The notes beneath the pieces are model-generated. The model made no database searches. It was given only the letters and a program-made list of their open reading frames with translations, and had not been told where the DNA came from. A DNA stretch of 64,000 bases from Clavibacter michiganensis (GTDB lineage: Bacteria; Actinomycetota; Actinomycetes; Actinomycetales; Microbacteriaceae): the NCBI GenBank assembly GCA_002150995.1, contig MDHJ01000001.1:3100001-3164000 (forward strand). Reading direction: 5' to 3'. Both the position numbers and the translations under genes were made by a program. Below are positions 46,405 through 54,104 of this stretch, one piece after another. The number at the start of each line of letters is the position of its first letter. Position 1 is the first letter of the stretch.

Positions 46405-47430
46405 GTGACACCCCGCGGCGCTCCGACGCCCTCCGCATCCGCCGTGCCCCGCACCCCCGCCGCCGCGCTCGCCGCTCCCGGCGGTCGCCGGATCGCCGTG
46501 CAGTTCGTGGCGATGGGCACCGTGTGGGGAGCCAGCTTCCTGTTCATGAAGGTCGCGCTGGAGGGCGTCTCGTTCGGCCAGGTGTCCTGGACCCGGCTCG
46601 TGCTCGGCGCGATCGCGCTCGGCCTCATCGTCGCCGCCCGACGCCTGCCGCTGCCGCGCGAGCGCGTCGTCTGGCTGCACTTCGCGGTCGTCGGCGTCGT
46701 CGGGTCGGCCATCCCGTTCTCGCTGTTCGCCTGGGCCGAGCAGCACGTCACCTCGGGCGTCGCGAGCATCTACAACGCGACCACCCCGATCATGACGGCG
46801 CTCCTGGCGACCCTCGCCTTCCGCGTCGAGCGGCTCGGCCGGCGGCAGCTCGCCGGCATCGCGCTCGGCATCGCGGGCGTCGTCGTGATCATCGGCCCGT
46901 GGCGGCTCACCCCGTCCGCGGAGGCGGCCGCGTCCGGCCAGCCGCTGCTCGAGCTCGCGGGCCAGCTCGCGTGCCTGGGTGCCGCCCTCTGCTACGGGAT
47001 CACGTTCGGCTACCTCCGCCGCTTCCTCACGCACCGCGGCATCCCGGGCGTGGTCACGGCCTTCATGCAGATCGGCATGGGCGCCGCCGCCATGGTCGTC
47101 GCCACCCCGTTCCTCGCCACCGGGCCCGTGTCGCTCGACGTGCCGGTCGTCCTCAGCCTGCTGGTGCTCGGCGTGGTCGGCACGGGCCTCGCGTACCTGT
47201 GGAACATGAACGTGCTGCTCGCCTGGGGGCCCACCGCCACCTCCACCGTCACGTACATCACGCCCGTGGTGGGCGTCGCGCTCGGGATCCTCGTGCTCGG
47301 CGAGACCCTGCACTGGAACGAGCCCGCCGGCGCCGGCCTCGTGCTCCTCGGCGTGCTCCTGTCGCAGGGCCGCCGCCGTGCGGCCCCACGATCCGGCGAG
47401 CCGCCCGTGGAGCGAGGACGCCTTCCGTAA
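46405..47430 (+). CDS. EamA/DMT-superfamily transporter
   Basis: A 341-residue permease with ten membrane segments and two EamA repeats: MGTVWGASFLFMKVALEGVS opens the first, LGAALCYGITFGYLRRF the second; NATTPIMTALLATLAFRVERLG and TYITPVVGVALGILVLGE are the repeat ends. GTG at 46405 follows TACGCT (46393-46398) by six bases, so it has its own leaderless promoter despite the close upstream gene. Metabolite export is likely, substrate unknown. Confidence 0.85.
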   Translation: MTPRGAPTPSASAVPRTPAAALAAPGGRRIAVQFVAMGTVWGASFLFMKVALEGVSFGQVSWTRLVLGAIALGLIVAARRLPLPRERVVWLHFAVVGVVGSAIPFSLFAWAEQHVTSGVASIYNATTPIMTALLATLAFRVERLGRRQLAGIALGIAGVVVIIGPWRLTPSAEAAASGQPLLELAGQLACLGAALCYGITFGYLRRFLTHRGIPGVVTAFMQIGMGAAAMVVATPFLATGPVSLDVPVVLSLLVLGVVGTGLAYLWNMNVLLAWGPTATSTVTYITPVVGVALGILVLGETLHWNEPAGAGLVLLGVLLSQGRRRAAPRSGEPPVERGRLP

Positions 47431-47442
47431 AACGATGAGCGC

Positions 47443-47704
47443 ATGGAGCGCATCATGGACGGCCGGGAGGTCGGGGAGCCGCAGGTCGACCAGTGGGTCG
47501 ACGAGGCGGAGGCGGGATACGACGTCGACGCGCTGCGGTCGCGCGTGGGTCGCGTCCCGCGCGGGGGAACGGCCGCGAAGGTCATCCCCGTGCGCCTCAC
47601 GGACGCGGAGCTCGCCGCCGTGATGGCGCGCGCCGAGCGCGAAGGGGCTGAACCGCTCCGACGCGATCCGGGCAGCGCTCGACGCCTGGTCGCACGCCGC
47701 GTGA
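47443..47704 (+). pseudogene. Ribbon-helix-helix (CopG-like) protein, frameshifted
   Basis: A short protein with VIPVRLTDAELAAVMARAERE as beta-strand and first helix of an RHH domain. Frame then breaks at the G4 run 47644-47647. Removing one G gives [19 protein letters not shown] and a stop at 47702-47704, the expected second helix, for 86 residues. Unlike the other frameshifts this one needs a base removed. Antitoxin-like N terminus (QVDQWVDEAEAGYDVDALR) but no toxin gene follows. As given it runs to 47715. Confidence 0.68.
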
Positions 47705-47835
47705 TCGTCCGCTAGGAAGCACGGCGTGTCGGACGACGACATCATCGCGGCCGCCTCGGCACCGGTCGTCGCGGGAGCGCTCGACGACGAGGAGCCGCGA
47801 CGCGCACCCCTCCGACGCCCGGCTAGGCTCGCCGG
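47705..47835. other. Spacer with no convincing gene
   Basis: A GTG frame at 47726 ([11 protein letters not shown]) is short, lacks a ribosome site and runs antiphase into nucS, so it is not called. TAGGCT at 47824-47829 is the likely nucS -10 box. Confidence 0.5.
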
Positions 47836-48530
47836 GTGCGTCTCGTCATCGCCCGCTGCTCCGTCGACTACGCCGGCCGCCTCAGCGCGCATCTCCCCCT
47901 CGCCACCCGCCTCCTCATGGTCAAGGCCGACGGGAGCCTCCTCGTCCACTCGGACGGCGGCTCCTACAAGCCCCTCAACTGGATGAGCCCGCCCTGCACG
48001 ATCGTCGAGGTCGAGCCGGACGACGACCAGGCGCTCGCGGGGTCCGCGAGATCTGGCGCGTGGTGCAGCCGAAGACGGCCGACATGCTCGTCGTCTCCAT
48101 CCACGAGGTGCTGCACGACTCCGCCCACGACCTCGGCGTCGACCCGGGCCTCGTGAAGGACGGCGTGGAGGCGCACCTGCAGAAGCTCCTCGCCGAGCAG
48201 ATCCACCTCCTGGGCGACGGGCACGAGCTGGTGCGCCGCGAGTACATGACCGCGATCGGGCCGGTCGACATCCTCGCGCGGGACGCTGCCGGCCGGTCGG
48301 TCGCGGTCGAGCTCAAGCGCCGCGGCGACATCGACGGCGTGGAGCAGCTCACGCGCTACCTGGAGCTCATGAACCGGGATCCGCACCTCGCGCCGGTCAC
48401 GGGCGTGTACGCCGCGCAGGAGATCAAGCCGCAGGCCCGCACGCTCGCCGAGGACCGCGGGATCCGCTGCCTCCTCCTCGACTACGACGCGATGCGCGGG
48501 CTCGACGACGGGCACTCGCGCCTCTTCTGA
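47836..48530 (+). pseudogene. nucS: NucS/EndoMS mismatch-specific endonuclease, frameshifted
   Basis: Actinobacterial non-canonical mismatch-repair nuclease that cuts both strands at mismatches, replacing MutS/Mut[17 protein letters not shown] and [19 protein letters not shown] are the N-terminal DNA-binding domain; the nuclease domain has GPVDILARD and VAVELKRRG (PD-ExK type). The frame breaks at G4 48039-48042; adding one G restores [18 protein letters not shown]. Repaired length is 231 residues. The C terminus SRLF resembles a clamp-binding tail. GTG follows TAGGCT by six bases. A true lesion would cause a mutator phenotype. Confidence 0.9.
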
Positions 48531-48538
48531 CGCGGGCC

Positions 48539-48562
48539 GCGCCCGGGGCGTGCTCCGGGCGC
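48539..48562 (+). terminator. Hairpin after nucS
   Basis: An eight-base perfect stem (48539-48546 and 48555-48562) with an eight-base loop, 9 bp after the stop codon. Confidence 0.5.
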
Positions 48563-48603
48563 GCTCCCGGCGGGCACCCGCACGACCCTCGTAGGGTGGC
48601 CCC

Positions 48604-49320
48604 GTGACCGCACCCGACACGACCACGCCTTCCTCCGTCGCCGGCTCCGCGCCCTGGAGCTGCATCCTCTTCGACCTCGACGGCACCATCACCGACTCGG
48701 CCCCCGGCATCACGGCGCAGCTCGCGAAGACGCTCGTCTTCATGGGCCTGCCGGTCCCGGGCCCCGCCCAGCTGCTCGAGTACGTGGGCCCGCCCATCCT
48801 CGACTCCTTCCGCGACCTCGCGGGCATGGACGACGCGGCCCAGCAGCGCGCGCTCGCCCACTACCGCGCGGGCTACGCGGCCGGCGGCGTGTTCGACAGC
48901 GCGGTCTACGACGGCGTCCCCGAGGTGCTGCGCGCGATCCGCGCGGCCGGCATCCCCCTGTCCCTCGCCACCAGCAAGCCCGAGTCGCAGGCGCGCCGCG
49001 TGCTCGACCACTACGGCCTCACCGGCCTCTTCACGGAGATCTGCGGCGCCAGCGAGGACGAGGTGCGCTCCGCCAAGGCCGACGTCATCGAGGAGGCGCT
49101 GCGCCGGCTCCGCGCGGCGGGCGTCGACGTCGCGAACGCGGTGATGGTGGGCGACCGCGAGCACGACGTGCTCGGTGCCGCCGCGCACGGCATCCCGACC
49201 GTCATGGTCGGCTGGGGCTACGGCAGCCCGGCCGAGGCGGCGGGCACGATCGCGGTCGTCGAGACGGCCGCCGAGCTCTCGGCCCGGCTGGTCCCGGAGG
49301 TGCGGGCACCCGCCGCCTGA
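48604..49320 (+). CDS. HAD-family hydrolase (phosphoglycolate phosphatase-like)
   Basis: A 238-residue phosphatase with FDLDGTITDSAPG as the nucleophile motif near residue 21, LSLATSKPESQ as motif II, and VMVGDREHDVLGAAAHG as motif IV. PGP/Gph-type cap. GTG at 48604 follows TAGGGT (48592-48597) by six bases. Substrate not decidable. Confidence 0.86.
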   Translation: MTAPDTTTPSSVAGSAPWSCILFDLDGTITDSAPGITAQLAKTLVFMGLPVPGPAQLLEYVGPPILDSFRDLAGMDDAAQQRALAHYRAGYAAGGVFDSAVYDGVPEVLRAIRAAGIPLSLATSKPESQARRVLDHYGLTGLFTEICGASEDEVRSAKADVIEEALRRLRAAGVDVANAVMVGDREHDVLGAAAHGIPTVMVGWGYGSPAEAAGTIAVVETAAELSARLVPEVRAPAA

Positions 49321-49430
49321 GCGGCCCGCTCCGAATCCCTGACGGGCAGGAGCGATCCACAGATCCGGCTGTCGACCCCCGTCCACCCGGGTTAGCAACA
49401 CGGAGTGACAGAATGACCCGCGGAGGAACC

Positions 49431-49892
49431 ATGTCATCACCGCAGGACCTGCAGGACCCGCTCGCGCTCGACAGGCAGGTCAGCTACTCGCTCGTCGTCG
49501 CCGCGCGCAGCGTGACCGCCCTCTACCGCCCCATCCTCGATCCCCTCGGGCTCACCCACCCGCAGTACCTCGTCCTCCTCGCCCTCTGGGCGCGCGGGCC
49601 CCGCTCAGTGAAGGACCTCAGCCACGAGCTCCAGCTCGACAGCGCCACGCTCTCCCCCCTCCTCAAGCGCCTGGAGGCGATGGGCCACGTGTGGCGCGTG
49701 CGCCGCGCCACCGACGAGCGCGTGCTCGAGATCGGCCTCACCGACCAGGGTCGCGAGCTGCGCGAGCGGGCCGTCACCATCCCGCAGCAGATCCGCGACC
49801 GCCTGTCCATGTCGGAGGAGCAGCTCCAGGGGCTGAAGTCGGTGCTCAGCCAGGTCATCGACAACGCCAAGGCGCTCCCCGAGACCATCTAG
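49431..49892 (+). CDS. MarR/OhrR-like regulator without the sensing cysteine
   Basis: A 153-residue winged-helix regulator close to OhrR: LGLTHPQYLVLLALWARGPRSVKDLSHELQLDSATLSPLLKRLEAMGHVWRVR with D-ER wing. The peroxide-sensing Cys of OhrR (…QLCFALY…) is replaced: RQVSYSLVVAAR has Ser-Tyr there, and the protein has no cysteine. ATG at 49431 has GGAGGA four bases upstream, preferred over 49413. An M56 peptidase follows 82 bp on. Confidence 0.85.
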   Translation: MSSPQDLQDPLALDRQVSYSLVVAARSVTALYRPILDPLGLTHPQYLVLLALWARGPRSVKDLSHELQLDSATLSPLLKRLEAMGHVWRVRRATDERVLEIGLTDQGRELRERAVTIPQQIRDRLSMSEEQLQGLKSVLSQVIDNAKALPETI

Positions 49893-49974
49893 CCGGAGGC
49901 GCCGCGCCGCGCCGTCCGCCGCACCCGGACCCGAACCATCCGCACCCCCGCACCACCCGAACGGAGCGCGACCA

Positions 49975-50883
49975 GTGAGCGACACGGTCCGCGCGGTGCT
50001 CCTCCTGGAGTGCTACGTCACCGTCACGCTGCTCGCGCCGCTCCTCCTCGGACGGCTGCCGCTCGTGGCCCAGCGTCCCGTCGCGATGCTCGCCGCGTGG
50101 CACGGGTTCCTCGCCACGGCGGTGCTCAGCCTCGGCGCGGGGCTCGGCCTCCTGATCCACCAGGGCATGTCGCTGCAGGCGGGGACGCGCCCGGCGGCGG
50201 TCGCGGACGTGCCCGCCGAGGCCACGCTCGCGGCCGTCCCGCCCGCGGCGGCGCCCCTCGCCGCCGTCCCCCTCGCATACGTCGCGGCGGGGGTGCTCGG
50301 GGTGCTGCTCTTCCGCATCGTGGAGGAGGGCGGCCGGGTCGTGCGGGAGGCGCGGCGGCGGGCGGGCGAGGTCGCGACGCTGCTGCTCGCCTCGCGGCCC
50401 TACCGGGTCGCCGGCCGCGACGCGCGCCTCGTCGAGTCCGACGTGCCGCTCGCCGCGCTCTCCCCCGCCACCGGCGTGATCCTCCTCACCACCGAGGCGC
50501 GCGCCCGCCTCGACGACGACGAGCTCGCCGCCGTCATCGAGCACGAGACCGCGCACCAGGAGCAGCGGCACGCGCTGGCGGTGCGCCTCGCCCAGGTCTC
50601 CCGTGCGATCCTGCCGGCGCTGCCCGCCAGCCAGCGCCTCGCCCTCTCCACGACCATCGCCATCGAGTTCATCGCCGACGACCACGCCGCCCGGGTCGCC
50701 GGCCCGGCGACGGTGGCGTCCGCGCTCCGGAAGCTGGATCCCGGGGGCGGCCTCTCCGCGCTCCGGGCCGACCGCATGGACCAGCCCCGCGGCGGGCACC
50801 CGGTCGCCCTGCGCCTGCTGTGCGCCGTCGCGTGCGCGCTCCCCGCGCTGCCGCTCGTCATCGTGCTGCTGCCGCCGGCGTGA
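49975..50883 (+). CDS. M56-family membrane zinc metallopeptidase
   Basis: A 302-residue integral membrane protease: three N-terminal membrane segments, HETAH in AAVIEHETAHQEQRHAL as the zinc site, IEFIADDHAAR supplying the third ligand, and a C-terminal membrane segment. This is the BlaR1/MecR1 protease family without a penicillin-sensor domain. Such genes normally pair with BlaI-type repressors; here the upstream regulator is OhrR-like. GTG 49975. Confidence 0.83.
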   Translation: MSDTVRAVLLLECYVTVTLLAPLLLGRLPLVAQRPVAMLAAWHGFLATAVLSLGAGLGLLIHQGMSLQAGTRPAAVADVPAEATLAAVPPAAAPLAAVPLAYVAAGVLGVLLFRIVEEGGRVVREARRRAGEVATLLLASRPYRVAGRDARLVESDVPLAALSPATGVILLTTEARARLDDDELAAVIEHETAHQEQRHALAVRLAQVSRAILPALPASQRLALSTTIAIEFIADDHAARVAGPATVASALRKLDPGGGLSALRADRMDQPRGGHPVALRLLCAVACALPALPLVIVLLPPA

Positions 50884-50953
50884 CCGCCGCGGGCGGCCCC
50901 GTCCCGCCGGGGCCCGTCCCGCCGGCGCCTCCGGCCCGCCGGGACCCGTGCGG

Positions 50954-51084
50954 TAGGGTCGCTCGAGAAGGGGAGTAGTCCCCCCCGGCCCTCGGGCCGG
51001 ACGGCGATGCGTCGACATGCTGGCCCCGGGCCCGGTGCATCACCCGCCCCGCGGCACGCGGACGGCGGGCGGACGAGACCTTCG
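50954..51084 (+). promoter_or_regulatory. yybP-ykoY manganese riboswitch with its promoter
   Basis: TAGGGT at 50954-50959 is a -10 box placing transcription start near 50966. The RNA then begins GAGAAGGGGAGTAGTCCCC, the conserved loop L1 of yybP-ykoY, continues with GACATGCTGG and CCCGGTGCAT, and closes with GACGAGACCTTC. GAAGG (50967-50971) can pair with CCTTC (51079-51083) to form P1. Known members bind Mn2+ and turn on manganese export genes. The downstream gene is a ferritin-like/VIT1 transporter, about 80 bases on. Confidence 0.9.
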
Positions 51085-51165
51085 GCCAGACGAACGACAG
51101 GCGCACGCGCGCCGTCGCGTCGGCCGGAGACCCCGCGTCCCGGTCGTCGCCCGACCGGAGGACCC

Positions 51166-52272
51166 ATGACCGCCATCCCCCCTGCCCGCACGCCCGATCC
51201 CACGCCCGCGCAGGTGCGCCGCTGGCGGCAGTACCTCGCCGACGAGCGCGCCGAGGCGGCCGTCTACCGCGACCTCGCAGGCCGGCGCACGGGCGAGGAG
51301 CGCGAGATCCTGCTCGCCCTGGCCGAGGCGGAGGGCCGCCACGCCGACCACTGGATCGAGCTGCTCGGCGACCGCGTCGGCCGGCCCGTGCGCGGGGACG
51401 TCCGCACCCGCATCCTCGGCGTCCTCGCCCGCCGCTTCGGATCCGTGTTCGTGCTGGCCCTCGCCCAGCGCGCCGAGAGCCGGTCGCCGTACGCCGACGA
51501 CGCGGACGCCACCGACGCCATGGCCGCCGACGAGCGCGTGCACGAGGAGGTCGTCCGCGGCCTCGCCACCCGCGGGCGCATGCGCCTGTCCGGCACCTTC
51601 CGCGCGGCCGTGTTCGGCGCCAACGACGGGCTCGTCAGCAACCTCGCGCTCGTGATCGGCATCACGGCCACGGGCGTCCCCAACTCGGTGATCCTCGCCA
51701 CGGGCCTCGCCGGCCTCCTCGCCGGCGCGCTCTCGATGGGCGCGGGCGAGTTCGTGTCCGTGCGGTCCCAGCGCGAGCTGCTCGAGGCCTCGGCCCCGGG
51801 CGCGGGCACCCGCGAGGCGCTCCCCCACCTCGACGTGGACGCCAACGAGCTCGCGCTCGTCTACCGCGCCCGCGGCATGACCGAGGAGGAGGCGCTCGCG
51901 CACGCCGACGAGGTGCTGCGCGACCTCGCGGCCGAGACGCGGCCCATCCCCGTGACCATCGGGGGCGTCGGGCCCGACGACGAGCACGAGAGCGTCGGCA
52001 CGGCGTGGGGCGCGGCCCTGTCGAGCTTCTGCTTCTTCGCCTCGGGCGCCGTGATCCCGGTGCTCCCCTACCTGCTCGGCCTGGAGGGCGTCGCCGCGCT
52101 CGTCCTCGCGTCGGTCCTCGTGGCGATCGCGCTGTCCATCACGGGCGCGGTCACGGGCCTCCTGTCCGGCGGACCGCCGCTGAAGCGCGCGGCACGCCAG
52201 CTGCTCATCGGGTTCGGGGCCGCCGGGGCCACCTACCTGCTGGGGCTCCTCTTCGGCACGCAGGTCGGCTGA
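51166..52272 (+). CDS. Ferritin-like domain fused to VIT1/CCC1 metal transporter (MbfA-like)
   Basis: A 368-residue protein. Residues about 20-130 form a rubrerythrin/ferritin-like four-helix unit with ERAEAAVYRDLA and LAEAEGRHADHW supplying Glu/His metal ligands. Residues 140-368 are a VIT1 transporter: VFGANDGLVSNLALVIG, then SMGAGEFVSVRSQRELLE and three membrane helices. MbfA proteins of this layout export iron; CCC1/VIT1 also moves manganese. The upstream manganese riboswitch makes Mn2+ detoxification the likely role. GGAGGA precedes ATG 51166. Confidence 0.9.
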   Translation: MTAIPPARTPDPTPAQVRRWRQYLADERAEAAVYRDLAGRRTGEEREILLALAEAEGRHADHWIELLGDRVGRPVRGDVRTRILGVLARRFGSVFVLALAQRAESRSPYADDADATDAMAADERVHEEVVRGLATRGRMRLSGTFRAAVFGANDGLVSNLALVIGITATGVPNSVILATGLAGLLAGALSMGAGEFVSVRSQRELLEASAPGAGTREALPHLDVDANELALVYRARGMTEEEALAHADEVLRDLAAETRPIPVTIGGVGPDDEHESVGTAWGAALSSFCFFASGAVIPVLPYLLGLEGVAALVLASVLVAIALSITGAVTGLLSGGPPLKRAARQLLIGFGAAGATYLLGLLFGTQVG

Positions 52273-52324
52273 TCCGCCCGGGGCCGCGGCGGGCCGGTAC
52301 CGCCGCAGCCGATACGGTGGGCGC

Positions 52325-52978
52325 ATGGCTGACGGAGATGACCCCCGCCGTCGCGAGGACTCCCTCGCGACGCGCATGAGCGACGCGGTGGCGCGCACGA
52401 GCGAGCGGGAGGTCGCCCTGCGGGCGATGGGCCTGCTCGACGGCCTGTACGAGGGCGACGACTTCCTGCTGCTGGTCGGCGGGCGCCACGCCCGCGGGAT
52501 CCTCAACGGCGCGCCTCCCCTGTACTGGCCCGAGGCCTGGGGCGCCCGCGCGCTCCTCTACGCGTGGACGCCGGAGGCCGCGAAGGTCGTCGAGAAGAAC
52601 CTGACGAACCGCGCCTGGCGCGTGCGCGAGGCGTGCGCGAAGGTCGTCGCGGCCCGGCAGCTGCCGCTGGTCCGCGCCCTCACGGTGCTCGTCACCGACG
52701 AGAACGCCCGCGTCCGCGGCGCCGCCCTGCGCGCCCTCGGCGCCGTCGGCTCCCCCGCCGACGAGGAGGTCATCCGCCGTGCCCTCACCGACCCGGACAC
52801 GTCCGTCCGCGTCGCGGCGCACGACGGGCTCGAGGCCCTCGCGGCCCGCCACCCGTCGGTGCTCTCCGCCTCCGGTCGTCACGCGGCCGCCGCGGCCGAG
52901 GCGTCGGGATCCGCCGCCGCCGACGACTCCGCCCCCACCGACTCCGACGGCACCGACGCGGACGCCGACCGCGCCTAG
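52325..52978 (+). CDS. HEAT-repeat protein
   Basis: A 217-residue soluble protein built of HEAT-like helical repeats: NRAWRVREACAKVVAARQLPLVRALTVLVTDENARVRGAALRALGAVGSPADEEVIRRALTDPDTSVRVAAHDGLEAL. An acidic disordered tail (DDSAPTDSDGTDADAD) follows. Scaffold role inferred. ATG 52325 follows TACGGT (52313-52318) by six bases. Confidence 0.78.
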   Translation: MADGDDPRRREDSLATRMSDAVARTSEREVALRAMGLLDGLYEGDDFLLLVGGRHARGILNGAPPLYWPEAWGARALLYAWTPEAAKVVEKNLTNRAWRVREACAKVVAARQLPLVRALTVLVTDENARVRGAALRALGAVGSPADEEVIRRALTDPDTSVRVAAHDGLEALAARHPSVLSASGRHAAAAAEASGSAAADDSAPTDSDGTDADADRA

Positions 52979-53030
52979 CGCTCCGCTCCCCCGGCTGCCG
53001 TCAGCGCTCCCCGCCGTGCGCGACGCATCC

Positions 53031-53918
53031 TCAGTGCGCCGCGCGCTCCGGGGGCAGGGACGCGACGAAGCGGCGGACGAGGCCGGCGAAGACGTCGGGG
53101 CGCTCGATCTGGGGCATGTGGCCGCACCGGGAGATCAGCTCCAGGCGCGCGTCGGGGAGCTCGCGCGCGACGCCGCGGAGGTGCGTGGCGGGGAGGATCC
53201 GGTCGCGGTCGCCCCACACCGCGAGCACGGGCAGGCCGGACGCGCGCACCGCCTCCACGAGCGGGCGGCGCCATCCGGAACTGACGCCGCGGACCGTCCC
53301 GAGGTCGCGGGCCACCTCGAGCATCGTGGCCGCATGGGTGGGACGGGCCGAGAGCGCGTGGGCGTGGCGCACGCGCTCGGCGGTGGTCAGGGCGGGGTCG
53401 TGGAAGACGCTGCGCGTGGAGCGCCGCGAGTTGCCGGGCGTGGGGCGGAGCACGAGGGTCGCGAGCGGATCGAAGGCCAGGAGCCGGAGCCCCACCGTGA
53501 CCTCCCGGCCGAAGCCCGCGCTGTCGGCGAGGACGAGCGCCCGGACGCGCTCGGGGTGGCGGGTCGCGAGCGTCATCGCCACGGCGCCGCCGAGCGAGTT
53601 GCCGACCACGGTCACCCGGCCGCGCACGCCCGCGGCGTCGAGGTAGGCGGGCAGGGCGTCCGCGAGGGCGACGAGCGTGGAGGGCCCGTCGACGGGATCC
53701 GACCAGCCGAAGCCGGGCAGGTCCAGGCTGTGCAGCTGGTGCGCGTCGGAGAGGCGCGCATGCTGCTCGTCCCAGTCCTCGAGGCTGCGGCCGATGCCGT
53801 GCAGGAGGAGGAGCGGATCCCCCGCGCCCGTCACGCGGTGCCGCACCTGCCGGTCGCCCACCCGCAGCATCGCGGTCCCCGGGGCTCCGAGCGGATCGAG
53901 GTCGTCGAGATCGGCCAT
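53031..53918 (-). CDS. Alpha/beta hydrolase
   Basis: A 295-residue hydrolase: LLLHGIGRSLEDWDEQ holds the oxyanion HG motif, VVGNSLGGAVAM the nucleophile Ser elbow, WGDRDRILPATH the Asp and SRCGHMPQIE the His. ATG at 53918 follows TAGGGT by six bases (plus 53925-53930). Substrate unknown. Confidence 0.86.
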   Translation of the reverse strand: MADLDDLDPLGAPGTAMLRVGDRQVRHRVTGAGDPLLLLHGIGRSLEDWDEQHARLSDAHQLHSLDLPGFGWSDPVDGPSTLVALADALPAYLDAAGVRGRVTVVGNSLGGAVAMTLATRHPERVRALVLADSAGFGREVTVGLRLLAFDPLATLVLRPTPGNSRRSTRSVFHDPALTTAERVRHAHALSARPTHAATMLEVARDLGTVRGVSSGWRRPLVEAVRASGLPVLAVWGDRDRILPATHLRGVARELPDARLELISRCGHMPQIERPDVFAGLVRRFVASLPPERAAH

Positions 53919-53942
53919 GCCGCGACCCTATCCATCTCCTCA

Positions 53943-53969
53943 CGTGGGGGATCCCTCGTGGGGGATCCC
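53943..53969. repeat. Tandem 13-bp repeat containing GGATCC
   Basis: CGTGGGGGATCCC occurs at 53943-53955 and again at 53957-53969, one base apart, in the spacer between the divergent hydrolase and ectB genes. It lies upstream of ectB by about 135 bp and may be an operator or part of the window-wide GGATCC excess. Confidence 0.5.
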
Positions 53970-54104
53970 CGCGATGACGGAGGGAGGTGCGACGATGGAG
54001 GGGCTGCGCATCGCAGCGCCTTCCCCGTCGCCCGGAGCCACGAGCCCCGCCCGACGTGCGGCGATCCACGCAGGTCGCCGATGAGAACCAAGGAGCGACA
54101 CGGC

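Noticed and set aside
47726-47986. Short GTG frame ([11 protein letters not shown]) between the RHH gene and nucS
   Set aside because: No ribosome site, no family likeness, and its second half overlaps nucS in another frame; it is not a convincing toxin gene.
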